A DNA stretch of 64,000 bases from Flavihumibacter petaseus NBRC 106054 (GTDB lineage Bacteria > Bacteroidota > Bacteroidia > Chitinophagales > Chitinophagaceae), in assembly GCF_000974785.1 (NCBI RefSeq), contig NZ_BBWV01000003.1, positions 372,001 through 436,000 on the forward strand, in the 5' to 3' direction. This document shows positions 9,061-16,318 of the stretch, one piece after another (positions within the stretch are counted from its first letter, which is position 1; each line of letters opens with the position of its first letter). A program made the translations under genes and the position numbers. Below the pieces are notes generated by a model that did no database searches, had not been told where the DNA came from, and saw only the letters and a list, made by a program, of their open reading frames with translations.

Positions 9061-9119
9061 CAGTTGATTATGAGATAGTTACGAATGCAACCAATTAATC
9101 GGCGAAATTTTGCTAACAA

Positions 9120-9151
9120 TTGTTAGTGTGGTTATAAATCTATTATTTTTG
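9120..9151 (+). promoter_or_regulatory. promoter of the acyl-CoA dehydrogenase
   Basis: TTG at 9120-9122, then 21 bases, then TATTTTTG followed by C at 9144-9151. This is a good Bacteroidota -33/-7 pair. The box ends 18 bases before the ATG at 9170 and argues against the longer frame opening at 9110. Confidence 0.6.
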
Positions 9152-9169
9152 CCCACTCAATCCTTTACC

Positions 9170-10324
9170 ATGCAGTTCCAATTGAATGAAGAACAACTCA
9201 TGATCCAGCGTGCGGCCCGTGATTTTGCACAGCAGCAGTGTTTGCCGGGGGTTATTGACCGGGATGAACATCAAAAATTTCCCCTGGAGCAGATCAGCCA
9301 GCTGGCAGATCTTGGATTTATGGGGATGATGGTGGACCCGTTATATGGAGGCAGCGGCCTGGATACGATGAGTTATGTACTGGCAATGGAGGAAATCAGC
9401 AAGGTGGACGCGAGTGTGAGTGTTTGTATGAGTGTGAACAACAGCCTGGTTTGCTGGGGGCTTGATCAATACGGGTCAGAAGCACAGAAACAGCAATACC
9501 TGGCACCGCTGGCCAGGGGCAAGAAAGATGGCCAGTTGTATATCGGAGCTTTTTTATTAAGCGAACCTGAAGCGGGAAGTGATGCAACCTCACAGCGGAC
9601 TACAGCCGAAGATAAAGGCGATTATTACCTGCTGAATGGTATTAAAAACTGGATAACCAATGGTTCCAGTGCTTCCGTATACCTGGTGATCGCCCAGACT
9701 GACAGGAGCATGGGGTCACATGGTATCAATGTGTTCATCGTTGAAAAAAACTGGCCGGGGGTAACCGTTGGCGCCAAAGAGAATAAAATGGGAATACGCG
9801 GCAGCGATACACATAGTATTTCCTTCAATGACGTAAGGGTTCCTAAAGAAAACCGCATAGGAGAGGAGGGCTTCGGCTTTAAGTTCGCCATGAAAACACT
9901 GGCGGGTGGAAGGATAGGTATTGCCTCTCAGGCGCTGGGAATTGCCAGTGGCGCACTTGAATTGTCTTTGCAGTATGCGAAGCAAAGGAAGGCCTTCGGT
10001 AAGGAAATTATGAACCATCAGGCCATCCAGTTTAAGCTGGCGGATATGGCCACAAGAGTTGAGGCGGCCCGCTTGCTTTGCCTCAAAGCTGCATGGGAAA
10101 AAGATAACGGTATGGATTATACGCTGAGCAGTTCAATGGCAAAAGTATTTGCTTCAGAAGCTGCCATGTGGGTGTCTACCGAAGCTGTTCAGGTTCATGG
10201 AGGCTATGGTTATGTGAAAGAATACCACGTTGAGCGGCTGATGCGGGATGCTAAGATCACCCAGATTTATGAAGGTACGTCTGAAGTGCAACGCATCGTG
10301 ATTGGTCGTGGTGTGTTGAAGTAG
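9170..10324 (+). CDS. acyl-CoA dehydrogenase
   Basis: This FAD enzyme makes the alpha,beta double bond in acyl-CoA, the first step of beta-oxidation or of branched-chain amino acid breakdown. The 384-residue length is typical of short/medium-chain types. Conserved segments include LSEPEAGSD (FAD/substrate contact), the flavin-binding WITNG, and the C-terminal QVHGGYGY...RDAKITQIYEGTSE. The glutamate in YEGTSE is the expected catalytic base for straight short-chain substrates. The family name is certain, but chain-length specificity is not. No other beta-oxidation gene adjoins it. It converges on the repeat-filled region 10325-10673. Confidence 0.93.
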   Translation: MQFQLNEEQLMIQRAARDFAQQQCLPGVIDRDEHQKFPLEQISQLADLGFMGMMVDPLYGGSGLDTMSYVLAMEEISKVDASVSVCMSVNNSLVCWGLDQYGSEAQKQQYLAPLARGKKDGQLYIGAFLLSEPEAGSDATSQRTTAEDKGDYYLLNGIKNWITNGSSASVYLVIAQTDRSMGSHGINVFIVEKNWPGVTVGAKENKMGIRGSDTHSISFNDVRVPKENRIGEEGFGFKFAMKTLAGGRIGIASQALGIASGALELSLQYAKQRKAFGKEIMNHQAIQFKLADMATRVEAARLLCLKAAWEKDNGMDYTLSSSMAKVFASEAAMWVSTEAVQVHGGYGYVKEYHVERLMRDAKITQIYEGTSEVQRIVIGRGVLK

Positions 10325-10673
10325 TTAGAGAAGTGAGGTTTGAGGTTTGGGGTTTGAGGTTTGAAGTTGGGTTTGTAGTTGATGCCGGAAATAAGCTATG
10401 AAGAAGCCGTGAAGAGGCCGTGAAGAAGCTGGAAAGATGCTGGAAACATGCTGGAAAGATGCTGGAAACATGCTGGAAAGATGCTGGAAAGATGCTGGAA
10501 AGATGCTGGAACTGTGCTGGAAATATACTGCAAACGTGCTGGGATTAAGCAGAAAACGTACTGGAAAAAATCCCCTTCGTCCTGAAGGGTTGAGTGATGG
10601 TTGCAATTACCCTCAAACCCCTACCTTCCCTAAAGTTTCGGCTGGCAAAGCAACCCCCAAACTCCAAACTTTC
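10325..10673. repeat. non-coding convergent gap: 11-bp tandem array with inverted G/C-rich arms
   Basis: The 349 bases between two convergent genes are almost entirely repeat. There is a 7-bp array (GAGGTTT-like, five units, 10335-10369), then 17 units of an 11-bp repeat (10384-10570), then a small hairpin (CCCTTC 10573-10578 with GAAGGG 10584-10589), then C-rich CCTCAAACCCC and CAACCCCCAAACTCC stretches (10611-10672). The outer arms 10335-10356 and 10651-10672 are an imperfect inverted repeat, matching at 17 of 22 positions. Open frames here on both strands are a by-product of the repeats. Confidence 0.8.
10384..10570. repeat. 17-unit 11-bp degenerate tandem repeat (consensus GCTGGAAAGAT)
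   Basis: Counting in 11-base steps from 10384 gives 17 consecutive units. Units 5-11 (10428-10504) are nearly identical, alternating GCTGGAAAGAT and GCTGGAAACAT. The outer units decay (GCCGTGAAGAA on the left, ACTGCAAACGT on the right). The 11-base unit shifts the reading frame at every copy, which speaks against a coding role. Confidence 0.85.
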
Positions 10674-11288
10674 CTACTCCCACTCTTCGTGATACACAAA
10701 ACGCGGCATCTGCCATTCATAGCGGATCGCCAGCAGGCGGAGCGCCAGACCTGCAAGGCAGGCAGTGATGGTGGCGACATGGCTGCTCACTTCAACATGT
10801 TCAAGTAACAGGTATACAGCGCCGGTAAGTATGGATGCGCTGGCATAAAGCTCCTTTCTGAACAGCAGCGGAATATCGTTACACAACACATCCCTTAACA
10901 CGCCGCCTGCGCAGCCCGTGATCATACCACTGAGCAGCACGATTGTTACAGGCAATTGCATTTCCTGCGCCAGCCGGCATCCGATGATGGTAAAGACAAC
11001 CAGGCCGATGGCATCCAGCAATAAAAAAATGAAACGCAGCTTTTTCATATATCCGGCGATGATACCAGCGAATATGGCACCTCCCGCGGTGATGTACAGG
11101 TACTCCGGATGCTCGACCCAACTCATCGGGTAGTGCCCAAGGATAATATTTCTGATGGTGCCACCGCCAAGGGCAGTAACCCAGGCGATAATGCAGACGC
11201 CAACCCAATCCATTTCCCTGCGGCCTGCAGAAATGGCGGCTGTCATAGCTTCAACTGTAATGGCGATGATGTAAAGGATATGCAACAT
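10674..11288 (-). CDS. TRIC-type trimeric cation channel family membrane protein (YadS/UPF0126-like)
   Basis: This is an integral membrane protein of the prokaryotic trimeric intracellular cation (TRIC) channel family, thought to conduct K+ or other monovalent cations. The 204-residue protein is mostly hydrophobic, with about seven membrane segments. It shows the internal two-fold repeat of the family: the glycine-rich kink ALGGGTIRNIILG in the first half and GCAGGVLRDVLCN in the second, each with the conserved GG(x)xRD/N pattern. It begins 29 bases from yggS on the opposite strand, so the two genes share a short divergent promoter region. The physiological ion is not established for this branch. 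Confidence 0.88.
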   Translation of the reverse strand: MLHILYIIAITVEAMTAAISAGRREMDWVGVCIIAWVTALGGGTIRNIILGHYPMSWVEHPEYLYITAGGAIFAGIIAGYMKKLRFIFLLLDAIGLVVFTIIGCRLAQEMQLPVTIVLLSGMITGCAGGVLRDVLCNDIPLLFRKELYASASILTGAVYLLLEHVEVSSHVATITACLAGLALRLLAIRYEWQMPRFVYHEEWE

Positions 11289-11305
11289 GTTCTAAAGTTA
11301 TGCTA

Positions 11306-11313
11306 TAGCTTTG
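11306..11313 (+). promoter_or_regulatory. -7 promoter box directly before yggS
   Basis: TAGCTTTG is a perfect TAnnTTTG and ends only four bases before the ATG at 11318. If it is used, the transcript would have almost no 5' leader. Confidence 0.42.
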
Positions 11314-11317
11314 TTTC

Positions 11318-11968
11318 ATGCCTATTGATCTTGAAGCCTACCATCTGATCCGCGAAGCCTGTAATAAAAACGACGCACAACTGGTTGCTGTGAGCAAAAC
11401 CAAACCGGTTGAACTCATACAGGAACTTTTTGATGCCGGTCAGCGCGATTTTGGTGAGAACTATGTGCAGGAACTGGTTAGCAAACATGGGTTATTGTCA
11501 CCGGATATACGGTGGCATTTTATCGGTCACCTGCAATCGAACAAGGTGAAGCTGATCGCACCATTTGTTTACCTGATTCATGGGATTGACAGTTTGCGTT
11601 TGCTGGAAGAAGTGAACAGGCAGGCGGCAAAACTGAGCAAAAAAATAAAATGCCTTTTGCAGGTGCACATAGCAGCCGAAGACACCAAATTTGGTATGGA
11701 TGAAACGGAACTGTCAGCATGCCTGCAGCAGGTCAGGGAGCGGCCGGAAATGTTTGCGCATGTTGAGATCAGCGGCCTGATGGGAATGGCATCATTCAGT
11801 GATGATGAGTCGGTGGTGCGAAAAGAATTCCGTACCCTGAAAGAACTTTCGTTGCGATATCCTGCAGGCCCCATTTTGTCAATGGGCATGAGCGGCGACT
11901 ACCGGCTCGCATTGGAAGAAGGAAGCAATATGTTGCGCATCGGCAGTATGCTCTTTGGTACCCGGTAG
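11318..11968 (+). CDS. yggS: YggS-family pyridoxal phosphate homeostasis protein
   Basis: This is a single-domain PLP-binding TIM-barrel protein (PLPBP/YggS/PROSC) that buffers pyridoxal phosphate and affects amino acid and keto acid balance; no enzyme reaction is known. The 216 residues include the PLP lysine K27 in LVAVSKTKP, the segment DFGENYVQEL, WHFIGHLQSNK, and the phosphate-binding SMGMSGDY near the C-terminus. All are hallmark segments. It is single-gene in this context, divergent from the TRIC gene and convergent with the dioxygenase-like gene, whose stop is two bases away. Confidence 0.93.
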   Translation: MPIDLEAYHLIREACNKNDAQLVAVSKTKPVELIQELFDAGQRDFGENYVQELVSKHGLLSPDIRWHFIGHLQSNKVKLIAPFVYLIHGIDSLRLLEEVNRQAAKLSKKIKCLLQVHIAAEDTKFGMDETELSACLQQVRERPEMFAHVEISGLMGMASFSDDESVVRKEFRTLKELSLRYPAGPILSMGMSGDYRLALEEGSNMLRIGSMLFGTR

Positions 11969-11970
11969 AG

Positions 11971-12645
11971 CTATTTATTCGGATATCCGTCAATATTTTC
12001 ACCCAGTACAATATCTCTTTTTGCCAGCAGCATACCATCTTTGCCTGACAGGGTGATGATGCCATTGCCACCTTTTGGCAGGGTTCTTTCCCTGCTGTCC
12101 GGGCCTGGTAAATAAGGGTCACCAGTAAAGAGAAATTCGTCTATCCAGTAAGCAGTTAACCCCGGCTCCTTAATGGTGATATGAATATGTGCCGGATTAT
12201 TGCTTTCAGGATAGGGTGCAGGCTTCAGCGTGTAAAATGAATAGTGCCCCTGGTTGTCCGTCCGTACCCAACCCCGTAAATCACCATGCCGGCTGCCTTC
12301 TCCCTTTCTTTTTCCGGCATTGGGATAAACACCCTGTTGATTGGTGTGATAGATATAAATGACTATACCCGGAGCCGGTGTCTGGCGGTCGGCATGAACT
12401 ACCCGGCCGGTGACCAGAAGCCTGGGCCCTGCGGATTGAAAATCCGGAAGTGTATCAATCGCATCCAATAGCCGGAAAGGTAAAGGGCATTCATAAATAG
12501 CATCACATCCTTCACAGCGGCCACCTACCTTCTTGTCCCGGGGATCGGGCTCATTCGTAGCCGCCTGCTGATCTCTGACCGGCAGCAGGAATAACCAGGA
12601 GATAAAGCCTACAATGGCTGCGGGGATGGCAATATATCTGATCAT
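11971..12645 (-). CDS. membrane-anchored intradiol dioxygenase-like protein
   Basis: The 224-residue protein has an N-terminal hydrophobic anchor or uncleaved signal (residues 4-21), a short CxxC-containing segment (C44, C47, C53), and then a beta-sandwich resembling the intradiol ring-cleavage dioxygenase family. Candidate Fe(III) ligands are Y107 (QGVYP), Y145 (APYP), H153 and H155 (PAHIHIT), the usual Tyr2-His2 set. Canonical enzymes cleave catechols. Short extracytoplasmic relatives in Bacteroidota have no established substrate, so I call only the fold. It is convergent with yggS, and its 5' end lies close to the histidine kinase gene on the other strand. Confidence 0.75.
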   Translation of the reverse strand: MIRYIAIPAAIVGFISWLFLLPVRDQQAATNEPDPRDKKVGGRCEGCDAIYECPLPFRLLDAIDTLPDFQSAGPRLLVTGRVVHADRQTPAPGIVIYIYHTNQQGVYPNAGKRKGEGSRHGDLRGWVRTDNQGHYSFYTLKPAPYPESNNPAHIHITIKEPGLTAYWIDEFLFTGDPYLPGPDSRERTLPKGGNGIITLSGKDGMLLAKRDIVLGENIDGYPNK

Positions 12646-12811
12646 GGCGGTTAATTTTTCTCAAAGCTGGCAGATCCCGGGCGGCCGGGAAAATTGTTTA
12701 CACGCCCGGAGGGTATTTGTTGACGAATGGATATTGCTGCAGTTGGTCAAGCATTCAGTGCCGGTTGTGGAATATTGTTTGCGACCTGCAATTCGTACCT
12801 TTAATTCGGGC

Positions 12812-13837
12812 ATGTTTCCGGGAACGATAAATAAAAAACAGGTTGCCCTGCATCTGTCGGGCTGGCTATTATTGCTTGCTGTCTGGTACTTTTTGCGTTA
12901 CGAAGATTTTTCCAGCCCGGGCCTGGCATTCCGCATCACGCTTCTGAAGGTTGCAGACCTGGCCATTATGGTCTACATCACCAACTACCTGCTGCTTCCC
13001 AAACTGCTTTACAGGAAGAAATACCTGCTGTTTTTTCTGTCTTACCTGGGAATGATTGTGGCGAGCAGCCTGTTTAAAATGAAGGCCATCGGTGTATTGA
13101 TGCATCATCCGGATGTATTTGACATTGCCGGAAATCTGAAGGCAAGGATTTATGACAATTTCCTGCCGCATTTTTTCCTGGTGACGGCAGGTGCCGCCTT
13201 AAAGCTCTGGTTTGATCATAACCGTATGCAAAAACGCATGGCGGATCTTGCCCGTGAAAAAGCGGAAGCTGAGTTACATTTTCTGAAATCCCAGATCAAT
13301 CCTCATTTCCTTTTCAATTCGCTGAATGCAGTGTATTTCCTGATCAATAAAGACAATACCGACGCCAGGAAAGCGCTGCACACTTTTTCTGATATGCTCC
13401 GTTTTCAATTATACGGAACTGGTGAAGACCGGATATCGATCGAGCAGGAGATCGCCTACCTGGAAGATTATATTGCCTTGCAACGGCTTCGATTAAATGA
13501 AAACAACAGGATTGCCTTTCACAAATCACCCGGCCTGACGGGTTATAAACTGGAACCCTTCCTGTTGCTGCCACTGGTGGAAAATGCTTTTAAACATCTG
13601 TCGCATTTCGGACCGGAACAGCTGAATGAAATTTCACTGGATCTTTCCTGCCGTGACGGGAATCTGTTGTTCACAGTGGAGAATACCCGTGAGGCGATTG
13701 CTGCAAACGGGTCGGCGGGAGGTATTGGTCTTGCGAACGTACAGCGACGGTTGCAGCTATTGTATCCCGGTAAACACAGGTTGCTGGTTGACGACCAGCC
13801 AGATCGTTTCAGAATTCAAATGGAAATCCCGGTATGA
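12812..13837 (+). CDS. LytS-type sensor histidine kinase
   Basis: This membrane sensor kinase is of the histidine kinase 5/6 (LytS/YehU) type and acts with the overlapping LytTR regulator. The open frame begins at 12614, but the upstream part has no family character; I start at 12812 (MFPGTINKK), giving 341 residues. Four membrane helices span about 10-130. A short coiled coil (about 136-158) leads to the phospho-acceptor motif QINPHFLFNSLN with H165. The ATPase domain has the N box LPLVENAFKH (N258) and a glycine-rich GGIGLANVQRRL near the end. No extracellular sensor domain is visible, so the stimulus is probably membrane-related. A near-consensus box TACCTTTA lies at 12796-12803. Confidence 0.88.
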   Translation: MFPGTINKKQVALHLSGWLLLLAVWYFLRYEDFSSPGLAFRITLLKVADLAIMVYITNYLLLPKLLYRKKYLLFFLSYLGMIVASSLFKMKAIGVLMHHPDVFDIAGNLKARIYDNFLPHFFLVTAGAALKLWFDHNRMQKRMADLAREKAEAELHFLKSQINPHFLFNSLNAVYFLINKDNTDARKALHTFSDMLRFQLYGTGEDRISIEQEIAYLEDYIALQRLRLNENNRIAFHKSPGLTGYKLEPFLLLPLVENAFKHLSHFGPEQLNEISLDLSCRDGNLLFTVENTREAIAANGSAGGIGLANVQRRLQLLYPGKHRLLVDDQPDRFRIQMEIPV

Positions 13838-14553
13838 TCAACTGTATCGTGATAGATGACGAACCGCTCGCCAGGCAAGGTCTGGCGGAATATATTGCAG
13901 AAGTCGATTTCCTGCGGCTGATAGGTGTTTACGATCAGGCCCTGAAGGCGATGGAGGCATTGGAATCAGGGGAGGTGAAGCTGATCTTCCTGGATATCCA
14001 GATGCCAAGGATCACCGGTCTGGACTTTCTGCGCAGCCTAAAACAAGTGCCACCGGTCATCCTGGTAACGGCTTACCCGCAGTATGCCCTGGAAGGATTT
14101 GAACTGCATGCCCTCGATTATCTGGTAAAACCTGTATCGTTTGAACGCTTTCTTCAGTCAGCCTTAAGGGCTAAGGAATATTATGACTGGCGCCAGGAAA
14201 ATAGTGGCAGCCCTGCACAGGCGGCAACTGACGGATTCTTCGTAAAAGCGGATAATAAACTGGTAAGGATCCGGTTTGATGCCATCCTGTTTGTAGAAGC
14301 ACTTCAAAACTATGTTGTCATTCATACAACAGATGGGAAATACATTACATATCTGACGTTCCGGTCTGTTGAGGAATTCCTGCCTGCCGATCAGTTTGCG
14401 CGTACTCACAAGTCTTACCTGGTGGCCCTTGATAAGGTAGACAGCATTGAGGGGAATGAATTGCGGTTAAAAGGGCACCCGGTTCCTGTAAGCAGGCAGG
14501 AGAAAGACCAGTTATTGGAGAAGCTGTTAAGGGGGAAATTTTTGAAAAGATAG
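13834..14553 (+). CDS. LytTR-family response regulator
   Basis: This DNA-binding response regulator has an N-terminal receiver domain (acidic pair D8-D9, phosphorylation site D54 in IFLDIQMP, and a YPQYALEGFELHALDYLVKP segment carrying the switch lysine). A C-terminal LytTR domain spans about residues 135-235 (FFVKADNKLVRI, FARTHKSYLVAL, PVSRQEKDQL). The start overlaps the kinase stop by ATGA (13834-13837), so the two are translationally coupled and form one two-component system. The target genes are not evident; no LytTR direct-repeat site was recognised nearby. Confidence 0.92.
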   Translation: MINCIVIDDEPLARQGLAEYIAEVDFLRLIGVYDQALKAMEALESGEVKLIFLDIQMPRITGLDFLRSLKQVPPVILVTAYPQYALEGFELHALDYLVKPVSFERFLQSALRAKEYYDWRQENSGSPAQAATDGFFVKADNKLVRIRFDAILFVEALQNYVVIHTTDGKYITYLTFRSVEEFLPADQFARTHKSYLVALDKVDSIEGNELRLKGHPVPVSRQEKDQLLEKLLRGKFLKR

Positions 14554-14584
14554 TAAATTCGTCCCTCAAAGGATTTTACCCAAT

Positions 14585-16264
14585 ATGACGGAAATCAAGA
14601 AGGAAGAAGAGAAAAGCCTCAATTTTATTGAAGAGATCATTGAATCCGACCTGGAGTCGGGTAAATATAAGCAGATTGTAACCCGGTTTCCCCCGGAACC
14701 TAACGGGTACCTGCATATCGGGCATGCGTCGAGCATCTGCCTGAATTTCGGACTGACAGCGAAATACCCTGGTTATACTAATCTCAGGTTCGACGATACC
14801 AATCCGGTGACGGAGGATACGGAGTATGTGGAAAGCATTAAGGGAGATATCCGCTGGCTGGGATTTACCTGGAAAAATGAATTGTATGCATCGGACTATT
14901 TCGGACAATTGTTTGAGTTTGCCGAATTGTTGATCCGGAAGGACCTGGCTTATGTGGATGATTCAACGTCGGAAGCGATTGCCGAATTAAAAGGTACACC
15001 TACCCATCCGGGTGTGAACAGCCCTTTCAGGTCGCGCTCGATCGACGAGAACCTGGATCTTTTCCGCAGGATGAAAGCAGGGGAGTTCCCCGATGGCAGT
15101 AAGACGCTTCGTGCCAAAATCGACATGGCGCATCCCAATATGCTGATGCGGGATCCGATTCTTTACCGCATCAAACATGCCCATCATCACCGTACGGGTA
15201 ACGAATGGTGCATCTACCCGATGTATGATTTTGCCCATGGGCAGAGTGATTCCATTGAGCATATTACCCATTCCCTCTGTACACTGGAATTTGTGCCGCA
15301 CCGTGAGTTGTATGACTGGTTGATTGAAATGCTGGGCATTTATCCGTCCCATCAATATGAGTTTGCCCGTCGCAACCTCAGCTATACCGTCACCAGCAAA
15401 CGTAAACTGCTCCAGCTGGTCACCGAGAAACATGTTACAGGGTGGGATGATCCGAGGATGCCAACAATTTCTGCCATGCGCCGTCGCGGCTATACGCCGG
15501 AAAGCATCAGGAATTATTGTGACAGGATAGGCATTGCCAAGCGAGACAATCTTGATGATGTGTCGCTTCTGGAGTTCTGTGTGCGAGAGCATCTCAATAA
15601 AATCGCGTTGCGCAGGATGGTTGTTTTTGATCCTCTGAAAGTGATCATAACCAATTATCCGGAAGGCAAGGTGGAGCATATGTCCAGCGAAGAGAATCCG
15701 GAAGCTGCGGAAGGTGCAGTACGAGATGTCCCCTTCAGCCGTGAATTGTATATCGAGCGTGAGGATTTCCTGGAGCAACCGCCAAAAAAATTCTTCCGGC
15801 TGGCTCCGGGACAGATGGTTCGATTGAAAAGTGCCTATATTATTCGTTGCGACGAGGTAGTGAAAGATCCTTCCGGAAAAATCACTGCCCTTCACTGCAG
15901 TTACATTCCTGAAAGCAGGAGTGGATCGGATACATCAGGTATTAATGTGAAAGGAACTTTGCACTGGGTGAGCGTACCTCATGCAGTCAGTGCTGAAGTG
16001 AGGCTTTATGACCGGCTGTTCCGCGTGGAAGATCCGGGGAATGAAGAAGGCGATTTCAAGGATTTCATCAATCCGGATTCCCTGGAGACCATCAGTCACG
16101 CCTACGCTGAGCCGGCATTGCTGCAAAGCAAATTTGACGAGCGTTACCAGTTTCTCCGCAAGGGATATTTTGTGCTGGACAAAGACAGCAGCGAGGAAAA
16201 CCTGGTGTTCAACAGGACAGTCACACTGAAAGATGCCTGGGCGAAAGAGCAGAAAAAATCCTGA
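14585..16264 (+). CDS. glnS: glutaminyl-tRNA synthetase
   Basis: This class I synthetase charges tRNA-Gln with glutamine. The 559-residue length is normal. The HIGH signature lies in PPEPNGYLHIGHAS (36-49), and the KMSKS-type signature is VTSKRKL (269-275). The catalytic domain is followed by two beta-barrel anticodon-binding domains. Segments such as RFDDTNP, DFAHGQSD and ALRRMVVFDPLKV are typical of GlnRS rather than GluRS. Its presence means the organism charges tRNA-Gln directly. It lies 31 bases after the response regulator but is functionally independent. Confidence 0.96.
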   Translation: MTEIKKEEEKSLNFIEEIIESDLESGKYKQIVTRFPPEPNGYLHIGHASSICLNFGLTAKYPGYTNLRFDDTNPVTEDTEYVESIKGDIRWLGFTWKNELYASDYFGQLFEFAELLIRKDLAYVDDSTSEAIAELKGTPTHPGVNSPFRSRSIDENLDLFRRMKAGEFPDGSKTLRAKIDMAHPNMLMRDPILYRIKHAHHHRTGNEWCIYPMYDFAHGQSDSIEHITHSLCTLEFVPHRELYDWLIEMLGIYPSHQYEFARRNLSYTVTSKRKLLQLVTEKHVTGWDDPRMPTISAMRRRGYTPESIRNYCDRIGIAKRDNLDDVSLLEFCVREHLNKIALRRMVVFDPLKVIITNYPEGKVEHMSSEENPEAAEGAVRDVPFSRELYIEREDFLEQPPKKFFRLAPGQMVRLKSAYIIRCDEVVKDPSGKITALHCSYIPESRSGSDTSGINVKGTLHWVSVPHAVSAEVRLYDRLFRVEDPGNEEGDFKDFINPDSLETISHAYAEPALLQSKFDERYQFLRKGYFVLDKDSSEENLVFNRTVTLKDAWAKEQKKS

Positions 16265-16272
16265 TCATAGCG

Positions 16273-16318
16273 GCGTGCCGGCCAGTCAGAATCCTTTCCT
16301 GGATTGCTGGCCGGACGC
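16273..16318. other. long composite hairpin at a convergent gene end
   Basis: Nested stems GCGT/ACGC, CCGGCCAG/CTGGCCGG (16278-16285 with 16307-16314) and AATCC/GGATT (16290-16294 with 16301-16305) form about 17 base pairs with small interruptions. The structure covers the stop codon of the M20 gene (16286-16288) and faces glnS from the other side. No T-run follows on either strand, so it is not a standard intrinsic terminator. It may act as a 3' stabiliser or transcription block. Confidence 0.55.

Noticed and set aside
10384-10570. CRISPR-like array.
   Set aside because: The units are 11 bases with no spacers and no cas genes are nearby.
10325-10808. Open frames on both strands across the 11-bp array (plus 10437-10808, minus 10325-10606).
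   Set aside because: An 11-base unit naturally yields 11-residue periodic translations on either strand. There are no family features, and one frame runs deep into the antisense of the TRIC gene.
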